Assembly (NCBI GenBank): GCA_010093685.1
Contig: MU006235.1
Coordinates: forward strand, 945,780-1,009,779
From: Ophiobolus disseminans
Lineage: Eukaryota > Ascomycota > Dothideomycetes > Pleosporales > Phaeosphaeriaceae
Length of the DNA stretch: 64,000 nucleotides
Reading direction: 5' to 3'
Made by a program: the position numbers and the translations under genes. How positions within the stretch are numbered: the first letter of the stretch is position 1; the number at the start of each line of letters is the position of its first letter. Below the pieces are notes generated by a model. The model saw nothing but the letters and a program-made list of their open reading frames with translations. It was not told the DNA's origin and searched no databases. Shown piece by piece: positions 55,507 through 64,000 of this stretch.

Positions 55507-56421
55507 CTATGCAAACAGTACAAAGTTCAACCCATCGTCTTCCTGGCCACCAGGCTCAGGGGTTTCTGCCTTAACGACAATTTCATCATCTTCCTCAACC
55601 ATCCCACCTAACAATGGTTCCTGATCGCCTTCCATGCGTGTCGGCGGAACGGAAACCGTCATGGTGATAGGATGGACAGCCTGAGACGTGAAGGTGATAT
55701 CGTGTGGAGACGGTTTATGCGTTTTCCAGAAGAGCCACCCATTGTCCGGCTTCTTCAATCTCATTTCCACGTAGGCGCAGGCCATGATTACCTCGTCCTG
55801 ATAGGTGCCAGAGAGCTCAACGGTGGTGCTGTCACTAGCTTGCGCTTCCAACGTGACGCTGCCAGCCCCTCCGGTAGCCTCGCTAGGAACAGTACCATGG
55901 CCACCACCTTCGCGCTCCTCGGACCTTTTATTCCCGACTTCCATCTCGAAGCAGGATATGATGCTGACGATAATGCCAAACCTAGCCTCGGGATATTTTT
56001 GGAATAACTCGATGATCGGCTCGTTATATTCCGGGTTGTTGAGCAAGGTCTCGATATTGTCGTTTCGTTCCTCCATGGTAATGCGGCGAAAGGCCGGAAT
56101 CGAGACCTTCTTCATATTGGTTTTCTGGTGCTTGTAGAACAGGCCCAGGACTTTGCTGATGGACACCTTCGCACTTTCGCTGTGTGCCTTTGCGAGGAGA
56201 ACTTCCGCGTTCTGAGCCTGGACATGTTTTGGGTAAAGGTTTGGCTCGAGAGTCTTCAAGTCGGGTCCTTTCGATGGCAGGCGCGGCCTAATGATCGCCT
56301 CTGTTGGATGTTTCAAAGAGTCTTCCTCAATGTACACGGCTCGGCCAAGGAGGTCAAAGATCCGGTGGCCAGGGACTGGTTCATTGAGCAGAAAATATGA
56401 CTTCGTTGGAGGCGACATCAT
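55507..56421 (-). CDS. Gasdermin-like (rcd-1/het-Q1-type) protein, tentative
   Basis: 304 aa from the tandem ATGs at 56416-56421. After a short KSYFLLNEPVPGHRI start come a segment FRRITMEERNDNIETLLNN, a PEYNEPIIELFQKYPEARFG stretch and a hydrophobic hairpin GIIVSIISCFEMEV. A Gly/Glu-rich loop follows, then a strand pair ending GTYQDEVIMACAYVEMRL. From memory this order (Asn-x-x-Tyr helix, hydrophobic hairpin, then GxxxxEVI-x-A-x-x-Y) fits fungal gasdermin-like pore formers. The C-terminal ~55 residues (TMTVSVPP, then EEDDEIVVKAETPEPG) are acidic and could be the short inhibitory tail removed by proteolysis. Context supports this: it is divergent from a CHAT protease with 720 bp between starts. 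Not confirmed by any search; it could be another fungal accessory family. Confidence 0.5.
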   Translation of the reverse strand: MMSPPTKSYFLLNEPVPGHRIFDLLGRAVYIEEDSLKHPTEAIIRPRLPSKGPDLKTLEPNLYPKHVQAQNAEVLLAKAHSESAKVSISKVLGLFYKHQKTNMKKVSIPAFRRITMEERNDNIETLLNNPEYNEPIIELFQKYPEARFGIIVSIISCFEMEVGNKRSEEREGGGHGTVPSEATGGAGSVTLEAQASDSTTVELSGTYQDEVIMACAYVEMRLKKPDNGWLFWKTHKPSPHDITFTSQAVHPITMTVSVPPTRMEGDQEPLLGGMVEEDDEIVVKAETPEPGGQEDDGLNFVLFA

Positions 56422-57141
56422 GCGCTGACCTCTCCGTGGAAGGAAGTAGAGATATTTGAATCGGATGGAACCAACAACAACTAGAAGCTCTGAAAGCAAG
56501 GAAAACAAGATGATTGACTATGTGTGGGCTGGAGAAGAGAGAATGTCGGCATTTGTATCAGGCTGAGGCTCATCCTGGTGCCTTGTGGCTGGCGGCGAAA
56601 GACGACCGCAGTCAGTCACAGCCCGGACAAGCCTTCTTCCAACCAGTGAAAAGCAGGTGAGAAGCACTGACAGAAGTTGCCAGAAAGTCCAGGACGTTGA
56701 CACGAGTCCTAGGCAAAAGACTGAACGCGATGACTCTCGTGGCCATGTGTGCAGGTGCAGCACGTGCTATAAATGATGAACTACTTGCGCAGCAAATGCG
56801 CAAGCGTGTTCAATCAAAGGGCGCATTGCGTTGCATGATGATACATTGTATGAACATGCGCGTCCCAACGGAGGTGCTCACTTGGTAAGTGGTGAAAGCC
56901 GGAAAAGGCCAAGCTTGACGACGACATCTAGTATAAACAAGCTGTTCTAAATTCCTACAAATCTCTGGACACAGACAGGATAGTGTATCGATTTCCGGCT
57001 TTCGCGATTTACCGAGAGGTGCTGCACGCTCGGGATCAAGAGGTGGTTGGAGCTTCCAGACCATCCCGCCTACCCCCAGCCGAGAACGCCACATGTCTCG
57101 TCGCTCTGCAAGCGCAACAGCGCTTCTCAGCCTCGCCCAGT
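56422..57141. promoter_or_regulatory. Shared divergent upstream region, gasdermin-like / CHAT genes
   Basis: 720 bp between divergent starts. A TATAAAC box at about 56931 faces the CHAT gene. A CCTCGCCCAG context precedes its ATG at 57142. No other gene; frames at 56500-56900 are short and unassigned. Confidence 0.45.
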
Positions 57142-59574
57142 ATGTCGAGTCCTCAACGTTTGCGACCTCTACAGTACCAGTTCAGACGTTCGATGGATAC
57201 TATGCGAGATGTGTTAGTTCTTTGCACTTGCCATTGTATTGTGTTCTCTCATAGCTTTTAGACACGGAAATCGCAACGAATGCTCTTCCGCCGCCCCGTT
57301 GAAGCCGTCCCCCCTCAACCCCTCCAAAACAGCAGTCGAGTCAACGCAGCAGACAAAATCAGCATCACCCGCATAAAATACAATGGAAGGGGGCCTAGAG
57401 GTCATCGTATCTGGACCGTGCTTGTCGCAGTCAACGAAGAGGAAGGTGTTCCAAAGACACTGACAGATCCATTTACCGAAGCCGAGTACAGCAGTCGCAC
57501 TAAATCTGCCTCAGGAATTGTTCTCGACACCAAGGTATGGCAGGCAGAAATCCACACCCCTCAGTCATATAACCTAAGCATGGTGGATGATGTCTAACAA
57601 ACTTTCGAGTAACAGAGTGCAGAAGATTATTTCAATAAGCTTGTGTCGCAATTAGGCCTCGAGAGCGTCGCACGCCAGGGCCGCCCACATCGTCAGATCT
57701 CGATCCACGAAGAGCTCAACAAAGACAACAAAGGCAATAGAGGCAAGAGCAATGAGATACGCGAACCGAGCATATACTGCCTACTATGGGAAGTGCTGGA
57801 GAGAGTCAATTTCTGGCAGCATTGCGCGCTGACGAGCGTAAAGCTCTGTCGCACATGGACATGCGATGCCGCTGAGGCCGGGTTATTCGGACAACAAGTA
57901 CGGCGGTCTTCGCGGCTGCCAACGCATGGAGCAGAGTATCGCATTCTACTTGTCATAGCTCGGTCGTTCAGACAGAGCCAGGAAGATAGATATTGCGACT
58001 ATCGCCCAGGTGTTGTGCTAGGCCCTCTGCTCAAGATAGCCGCATGGTGCAATCAACGGGACCATCTTCCCCGAGTGCGCGTCGATGTTGTTCGACCAGG
58101 AACATTCGGCGAGCTCAAGTGCGAGCTCGAAAGGAACAAGGGGAGACCGTACGACATTGTTCATTTGGACATGCACGGTAAAATCGACAAATCGGCAACG
58201 CCGTACCTGCGATTTGCGAAGCACTACAGGGAAGACCTACGCCAATTCTATGTCACTGACGAACCCATCACAGCTCTCATGGGATCCGATGACTCGCTGA
58301 GGGACATTAGAGTGGTGGAGGTGGCGGCGCTGCTGCAAAGATACGGCATCACCAAGGTTGCCCTCAGCGCCTGTCTCTCCTCGTACGCGCAGGGCGACAT
58401 GCTCGCCAACATGTGCCACCTTTTCTTGAGCCACGGCGCGTCGCATGTGTCAGCCATGAGCTTTCAGGTCCTCCAGAACACGGCCCAGATTTACTATGCC
58501 GCCTTCTACGAGGCACTTCTCGTCAATGGCCAATCCCTCCTGAGCGCCGCTGCTGACGGCCGCGCAGCCCTTCGTGCCGACCGGCGGCAGTTAGCCAATG
58601 CACTTGTACCAACGAGCTATCACCGCATCACAAGAGTCACTACCAACGATTTCTGGCCTCGCCACATGCACGCAGCTTCGCTGAGCTTGATCGTAGCCTA
58701 CTGCTTACGCCTGGCCGCTATACTAGGCCTTACGTCTGCCTTGTTACCTTTCTACTTGCCAGCATCTGCTTGCTTTCGGCTGTCGGGCGGAGGTATTCGT
58801 TGCCTTTCCCTCAGCACGTCGCTCGCCAGCATCATCTGGTACGGTTCGATTCGGTGGGTACAGCGCTTGCATTGTCCCCTCTGGTTGTGGATGCCGCGCA
58901 AGGTCTTCCACGAGGGCGAGAATCTAGCGCGACTGAGTCACGTAGAGATTGAGCACCTGGTCCTGGAAGATCGCCTCGAGTCCGAAGCTAACCAACGCGC
59001 CATTTATCTCTGGAGCCAGGCGCACGATACCGCTTTGGGAAGCGTTGTCGCGCGTCTGGCTCGAGTATGGGTGCAGACCGGCTTCGTCGAATCCATCGTC
59101 GTCATACCAGCTATGGTCTTCACGTCGCCCTTCTCTAGTTTGCACTATTGGCTGAGAATGTGGATCACACACTACAGAAGCCATCTTACTGGGGATCACC
59201 ATCTCCCTCCAAAACGACTCGTGGTTATTACCGACTTCAGGGCCTTCTATGAGGTTTATCGTCCACGCGGAAGACCGCCTCTTCCAGGTCTACAGGATGC
59301 TCTTCGACGCATGTCAGATTTTGTTGATTACTACGAAGCTAAGGTGCCAGATTCTGACGTAGATGAACTGTCGGTGGCAGGAAGTGATGCGATCTCTGAC
59401 ATGGGCAACGAGGATCTGGACGCCAACAACACGGAGACTGGACGGACATATTTGATCATCACGGGGTCATTTGATGATACCCAGTGGGCGAAGCTGGAGT
59501 GGTATGAACCGAAGATCATAGAGACTATCGGTCGCGCGGTGCCGCATGCCCACAATGTTCAGCCATCTCAGTAA
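57142..59574 (+). CDS. CHAT-domain (caspase-like) protease with membrane segments
   Basis: Exons 57142-57210, 57262-57534 and 57616-59574 (introns 51 nt GTGTTA...TTAG and 81 nt GTATGG...ACAG, both phase 0) give 766 aa. The CHAT fold is clear between about 215 and 440: EYRILLVIARS first strand, then VRVDVVRPGTFGELKCELE, the catalytic His box YDIVHLDMHG (His301) and the catalytic Cys box VALSACLSS (Cys367). ANMCHLFLSHGASHVSAMSF and FYEALLVNGQSLLSA follow. Two hydrophobic stretches (about 466-496 and 508-530) suggest membrane anchoring. A conserved-looking C-terminal domain ends in LIITGSFDDTQWAKLEWYEP. CHAT proteins are Cys-His proteases of the caspase clan. Start ATG 57142 is the first in frame; a further 5' exon is possible. 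Confidence 0.8.
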
Positions 59575-60149
59575 TCTGACATCCCTTTCCGCATTTTGAG
59601 TAAGACTTTGATGAACAACCAGCGATTTCCTACTAGTTATTTCGCATTCCACTACAGTACTAGTACTGCTCTGATAGGACACTAATACCCTGACCACGAC
59701 TGACTTCGGTCTGTTTCATACTGTTGCACGCTACCAGGGTTATCCCTACGCTCTCTCATTCTACACATATATATAGCTTCCCTCATTCATAGCTATACAA
59801 TCAACTCAGTCCTTTATTCTCCTTCCATATCACACACGTGAGACATACTCATCAGCGAACGCAAAAGTGTTACACAAGCTCAAATACTATTTGAAACTAG
59901 CAGGCCGATACATCACATTAAATAGTTGCGTTTCTATCTTCTGCTAGCAAATCCCATGTCACCACCCTGCCTCGTTTTGACAAAGTCGGATGATTGCGGC
60001 ACAGCTATCGCAGGCATCATCGCGCTATCTTTGAACATTGCGGCATGGCGCCAACAAAATGCAGTCCCATTCGCAGCTGACCGAAACAAGGTCACGAAAC
60101 ATCTGCATCTGCTATCAACACACAAAACCTTGAAAGAGGATCATCCACC
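59575..60149. other. Intergenic region with TATA-type promoter
   Basis: ACATATATATAGC at about 59764-59776 followed by a pyrimidine-rich stretch resembles a core promoter driving the cupin gene. An overlapping frame from 59956 enters the cupin coding region in another phase and is not supported. Confidence 0.5.
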
Positions 60150-61185
60150 ATGGGTCCAGTCCGTCCCAAAACTACGACCGCTGGCAAGAACCCGATCGTC
60201 GTGTGCGTATCAGACTATGCATACTCTACTTGTACTAACCATCATAGATTCGACGGGGCAATCATCGTCCAACATATCCCTCACCCAACCCGCCTCTTCA
60301 ATCTCGAAGTCACATTCGATGACCATCATCCCCACATGCAAAAGCTGCGTGCCCAGGAACCGCCCCAGCATTTTCACTACTTGCAGGTGGAATACATCCA
60401 GATGCTCGAAGGGAAACTCTACGTCGACGTAAAAGATGAACGTATTCGACTTACTCCATCCCATGGCGAATTGGAGGTTCCTCTGTGGTGCAGAAATCGG
60501 GTGATTCCACTGCCTCCATCCAGAGTTGCTATCAGTCAGTCCGATCCAGACTGACAACGGACTGATATCCGTGCATAAGCCGTGGACGCTAGTGTTGCTA
60601 TAGCAATATCATAACAAGCCTCTCTAAGGCTCATGCGTACAGATACCACAAGTATAGCTATGCTCAAATCTTCAACTCATCCTTGTTCATGATGGGATAT
60701 ATGCGTGCACGGATATAAGTCCGTTGTCAGTCTGGATTGGACTGACTGATAGCAACTCTGGCTCATCTGATGATCGTACATATACGAAGTTCATGCTCAG
60801 TGCCCTGGAGCCGATGGAGCGTATATTCTAGACGCGATATTACACGAGAATTATTATCAGTACATGGATCAGGAGTTGGCTTTGGGTGGTGACGGTATCA
60901 GCGTCATTCAAGTACTTTGTGTGAGTCCATTCTGCTCGTTCATCGTGGGTGGTGTAAAGGCCCAACAATTTCCAGATATTCGATCGCGGTGGCTCGTGCC
61001 TCGCGTTGCCAAAGCTTTTACCGTTCAGTTTGATACTTTCGCGGGCAATGACGGCTTTAATCAGTCAGTAGCTAGGAGGATTAGGGAGGTATCAGCCATA
61101 CTATGAGGAATGGACTACTGATTGGGAGACGGCCAAGGAACGCATGAGCACGTCGGCCTTTCAGAGTCGCTTTGCGCGTGAATAG
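60150..61185 (+). pseudogene. Cupin-domain protein gene disrupted by a MITE
   Basis: ATG 60150-60152; a 45-nt intron near 60205-60249 (GTGCGT...CATAG) leads into FDGAIIVQHIPHPTRLFNLE and the cupin barrel FHYLQVEYIQMLEGKLYVDV. Coding then runs into the left terminal repeat of a 240-bp element, which supplies the last eleven codons and the stop (60552-60554). Beyond the element the homology resumes in changing frames: CPGADGAYILDAILHENYYQY, LALGGDGISVIQVLC, then RYQPYYEEWTTDWETAKERM and FQSRFARE to TAG 61183-61185. Besides the insertion there are at least two frameshifts (near 60810 and 61075). Similar fungal cupins sit in secondary-metabolite or accessory loci; substrate unknown. Confidence 0.7.
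60521..60760. mobile_element. MITE with 55-bp terminal inverted repeats
   Basis: Left 60521-60575 and right 60706-60760 are inverted copies differing at two positions. Each starts CAGAGTTGCTATCAGTCAGT and ends ACTKATATCCGTGCA. Total 240 bp with a 130-bp unique core and no coding capacity. The CAGAG...CTCTG ends suggest a hAT-derived element, but the 8-bp flanks (CCTCCATC and GCTCATCT) are not a clean duplication. It is inserted in the cupin coding sequence. Confidence 0.85.
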
Positions 61186-61548
61186 GCGCCCATGTGGACA
61201 TACAAAATATCTTCCAGGAGATTGGTATCGCTTGAGCAACTATGACAGAACGTGCTGTCTTAGTACCTAGGTTTATATTAGCCTGTTTACCCTCGGGTCT
61301 TTATTAAGATTTCTGGAGGCCTTGATAGTATTGTGAGGAGATGCAGACTTGCTGGCAGAGAGCGCACTTGCTAGGTGGTGCATCACTAAGTGGGAGCTCC
61401 TTTGGACGGTGACCAAGAGTGCCCGTGGAGAAATCTTTTGGTTAGGCACAACCCTCACCAATGCGGCACAGCTGCAACTCGCGATCAACCACATGATCTT
61501 CAACCTGCTCCATTCAGCCTTCCACTCTTCTCACTGCACTCGCACATC
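61186..61548. other. Intergenic region
   Basis: 360 bp between cupin pseudogene and F-box/C2H2 gene. Nothing recognised. Confidence 0.5.
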
Positions 61549-62799
61549 ATGGCATGGGACCTTAGCCTCTGTATGGACCATAACGAAAAGGTTCTCGTCC
61601 CTTTCCGTTACTTCGTTGAGCCGACTTTGCAGCTCTCTCGAACACCACCATGCCAACCCTTCCATTTCCTTCGCCTACACATGGATCTTCAACTCATCGT
61701 CTACGAATGCTGTGATCTCTCCACCTTATTCCAGCTGATGCGGACATGCTCGCGCACACGAGGCCCCGCAGCGAAGTACTTCTGGGCAAACACGTTGGAA
61801 ACATACTGGTACCACAGCAGCGACTACTGTTTATTCGACTACGGCAGTCATCAATGTCCCATCATTCGGCACTGTCCGGAGTTTGCACGACGTATCAAAA
61901 AGGTAGAACTCAATCTACTACGGCTCGAGCACTTCTTCGCAGAATTAGGCGAACAGCTCGACGGTCCGTATAGACCAGCCGTAAGCACTGCGACAAAGGC
62001 GCAAGACTTTTGGAGTAAGGTAGAAAGAGCATTTCCGGCGGTTAAGAAGATGGTGTTGACGGGCATGTTACCTCGACGAGCTTTGCCCCCGCCACCTGGC
62101 GAGTTTGATATAGCGTACCCCATGATAGAGACGGTTCTGAATTGCGCTCTTCCCCATATAGCTGCCTATGTCGCATTTGACCGTGGAAATTCGCCACGGT
62201 CGCGAAGCTATACTTTATGGCAGGTGACTAGTGGCTTGGAGTCTACATGGCAGGTCGTCAACAAACACTGGACCCCAACACGTATCCTTCTCCCACCACG
62301 AAGGTTTACAGATTCTCCGTTGAGAGATCTTTTGACATTCACTCGGATGAACTATGCACTGCACCTCGAGACGCGAGGGCTTGACTGGTTGAAGATAGAA
62401 ACATATGCCCGATATCCGCTTGACGGTGTAATCCGCTGTCCGCGTCTGGACTGCGATGCGACATTTACCGAGAGGAGTCAATGGAAACAACATCTACACG
62501 ACACTAGTCATTGGCGGTTAGGGCCTGGTTACACACGTGAGGGAGATTGGGCAATGGAGCTTTTGTGCTTCAAAGGCACCCCAATTTCAGAGCAAGCCGC
62601 GGTAGAAGCGCGGCAGCAGCGAATCGATGCCGGTTACAAGCACACCAAGAAATTTCAATGGCGAGTCGGGTGCGGCTGGAGTCAGGAAGGGACTGAGCAA
62701 AGACGGCTGTTTGAAGAGCAGTTTTTGGCCCAGTTGAGAGAGGAAAACTTCGCAGCGCCCGGAAAATTGGTTGCAGATAACAGGAGGCCGGGGTTGTGA
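61549..62799 (+). CDS. F-box-like protein with C-terminal C2H2 finger
   Basis: 416 aa from ATG 61549-61551 (MAWDLSLCMDHNEKV). Residues about 40-70, LHMDLQLIVYECCDLSTLFQLMRTCSRTRG, form an F-box-like helix set seen in a fungal family whose members continue ...AKKxFW and then a region ending FWxxLxxxFPxLxxVVLT; here DFWSKVERAFPAVKKMVLTG. Toward the C terminus a classical zinc finger reads CPRLDCDATFTERSQWKQH, followed by further His residues (C-x4-C-x12-H). Probably a Skp1-binding adaptor of an SCF ubiquitin ligase; target unknown. Stop TGA 62797-62799. Intact. Its position inside the NLR/protease island may be incidental. Confidence 0.72.
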   Translation: MAWDLSLCMDHNEKVLVPFRYFVEPTLQLSRTPPCQPFHFLRLHMDLQLIVYECCDLSTLFQLMRTCSRTRGPAAKYFWANTLETYWYHSSDYCLFDYGSHQCPIIRHCPEFARRIKKVELNLLRLEHFFAELGEQLDGPYRPAVSTATKAQDFWSKVERAFPAVKKMVLTGMLPRRALPPPPGEFDIAYPMIETVLNCALPHIAAYVAFDRGNSPRSRSYTLWQVTSGLESTWQVVNKHWTPTRILLPPRRFTDSPLRDLLTFTRMNYALHLETRGLDWLKIETYARYPLDGVIRCPRLDCDATFTERSQWKQHLHDTSHWRLGPGYTREGDWAMELLCFKGTPISEQAAVEARQQRIDAGYKHTKKFQWRVGCGWSQEGTEQRRLFEEQFLAQLREENFAAPGKLVADNRRPGL

Positions 62800-63172
62800 G
62801 AGTGGATGGATTGTCTGCATCAGTATTTTAATCCCACCCACGTCTACTATTCTGGAGAATGAGGAGAGGCTGTGTTCGAAATCACGGTTGAAACCTTGAC
62901 AGCGCGCACACTGCAGCCATCTGTGCAGCAGTGAGCTCGTTACTTAAGATCATGTCGTGAATCATCCGGTGCTGTGAAGCCGCCAGATTTGGGGCAATCT
63001 TTTGTAAACCATAGGCTTGAGCAGTTTGGGGTGGTGGTGTCAGAGCAGCGAGGAAGGGTGGGTGGCCGAGAGGCTTGTAAGCTTACTGCGCGATCCGCCA
63101 GGCTGAGCCCAGCTGAGCTCTGACTGACACTTGGTTGCAGACACCACCGCTTGAGGCTACTACTGCTGTATC
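62800..63172. other. Upstream region of the second NLR
   Basis: 370 bp holding the promoter of the NLR starting at 63173. No clear TATA box; nothing else recognised. Confidence 0.5.
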
Positions 63173-64000
63173 ATGAGCTCTGCTATCTCTTTTGGCGATG
63201 CGAATGCCGGTTTCCAAGCAGACATTGTTAACGGTCCGGTGAACACTACGTTCCACCTTCCACCTGGTGAGTTGCAGACCGCCCAAGCTCCGCCGGGTCC
63301 GCACAGGCACTAACAGACCTAACCTCAAGAGCTGCCAGAGACTCCACCACTACCATCCATCGTGATACCCTTCGCCCGCAATGCCGATTTTGTCGAGCGA
63401 GGGACGATACTAGATCAGGTTGACCAAATATGCGCTGCGCCAGACGCGCGGGCTGCGCTTGTTGGCCTAGGCGGCGTGGGGTAAGCAGACGCCTGCTTAA
63501 CCAGCACCACGCGCTAACAGTAGAGCAGCAAGTCGCAGCTCGCTATCGAGCATGCCTACCGCACGTACAAGCATTCGTCTGAGACGTGGGTGTTCTGGGT
63601 GCATGCTAGCAATGCCGCCCGGTTTGAGCAGAGCTACCGCAATATCGCCAACCGGGTTAAGATTGCTGGACGACAAGATCCGCAAGTGAACATCTTCGAG
63701 CTAGTTTACAACTGGCTATGCGATAGCAGACAGCGGTGGCTACTTGTGCTCGACAACGTCGACAATGCTCGCTTTCTACTCGATGTTCAGGCTACCGGCG
63801 ACGGCCGAGGCCAGACTACTAACGCACAGGTCAATCGGAAACCGCTGCGCGAGTACCTTCCCCACTGCAAGCGCGGCTCTATCCTCTTCACGACGCGGAA
63901 TGAGGAGGTCGCACTGAAGTTGGTTGAGCAACGCGATGTTGTTCGTGTAGAGCCAATGGACAAGACAGAAGGCCTAGCGTTGTTTGAGAAGAAGTTAGGG
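63173..64000 (+). CDS. NB-ARC NLR with N-terminal amyloid-like motif (3' truncated by window edge)
   Basis: Exons 63173-63266, 63330-63480 and 63529 onward; introns 63 nt (GTGAGT...CAAG, CTAAC branch) and 48 nt (GTAAGC...GCAG) keep frame. The first 31 residues, including FGDANAGFQADIVNGPVN and TTFHLPP, resemble the short NLR-associated amyloid signalling motifs of fungi (PP or sigma type: Gly/Asn/Gln-Val pattern, then FHLPP). The NB-ARC entry is PSIVIPFARNADFVERGTI; Walker A is GLGGVGKSQLA, split by intron 2. WVFWVHASNAARFEQSYR, Walker B WLLVLDNVD and SILFTTRNEEVA follow. The frame is open to the window end. TPR repeats usually follow in this class but lie outside. Confidence 0.82.

Noticed and set aside
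59956..60432. Long frame entering the cupin gene
   Set aside because: Overlaps the cupin coding sequence in another phase and has no family features.

Overview
The window looks like nuclear DNA of a filamentous ascomycete, most likely a dothideomycete. The introns are short (about 45-85 nt, GTRNGN donors, CTGAC/CTAAC-type branch sites, AG ends). There are compact intergenic spaces, fungus-specific families (HET, NB-ARC/TPR NLRs, F-box proteins, small secreted proteins) and intact ascomycete housekeeping genes. The species cannot be fixed from sequence alone.

Layout. 1-0.6 kb: tail of a HET-domain gene. 0.6-4.4 kb: almost empty. 4.4-11 kb: an amidohydrolase-type decarboxylase, a GNAT acetyltransferase and DNA polymerase delta (POL3). 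11.2-17.9 kb: a corridor of broken genes (a GDSL/SGNH hydrolase, a secreted protein and an F-box/LRR protein). 18.3-30.8 kb: ordinary core genes: a PQ-loop transporter, DNA ligase IV, an IRS4-like EH protein, a JMJD7-like hydroxylase, mitochondrial inner membrane protease IMP1 and a RING-H2 protein. 31.2-34.9 kb: a second decayed patch with two tandem kinase-like paralogues and a 2OG-Fe(II) oxygenase, each frameshifted. 35.3-44.3 kb: one giant three-exon gene for a bridge-like lipid-transfer protein (FMP27/BLTP2). 45.0-46.6 kb: a gene cut by a Tc1/mariner-type MITE with a perfect TA target duplication. 46.9-49.4 kb: an endonuclease/exonuclease/phosphatase-fold protein and a RING protein. 49.95-50.4 kb: a small cysteine-rich secreted protein whose last two exons carry the same cysteine motif.

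52.0-64.0 kb is the most interesting part and reads as a cell-death / non-self-recognition island. It holds an intact six-exon NLR (SesB-like alpha/beta hydrolase, NB-ARC, TPR). Next comes a 304-aa protein resembling the fungal gasdermin-like family, divergently paired with a CHAT-domain (caspase-like) protease that has membrane segments. A cupin gene wrecked by a 240-bp long-TIR MITE, an F-box/C2H2 protein, and the start of a second NLR follow. That second NLR has an N-terminal motif resembling fungal amyloid signalling motifs. A protease beside a gasdermin-like substrate is a known fungal arrangement. Here an effector-fused NLR flanks the pair on one side and a putative amyloid-motif NLR lies on the other.

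Many apparent stops in this DNA are really introns; where a splice model restores frame it was preferred. Genes called pseudogenes here carry at least one lesion for which no canonical intron was found.
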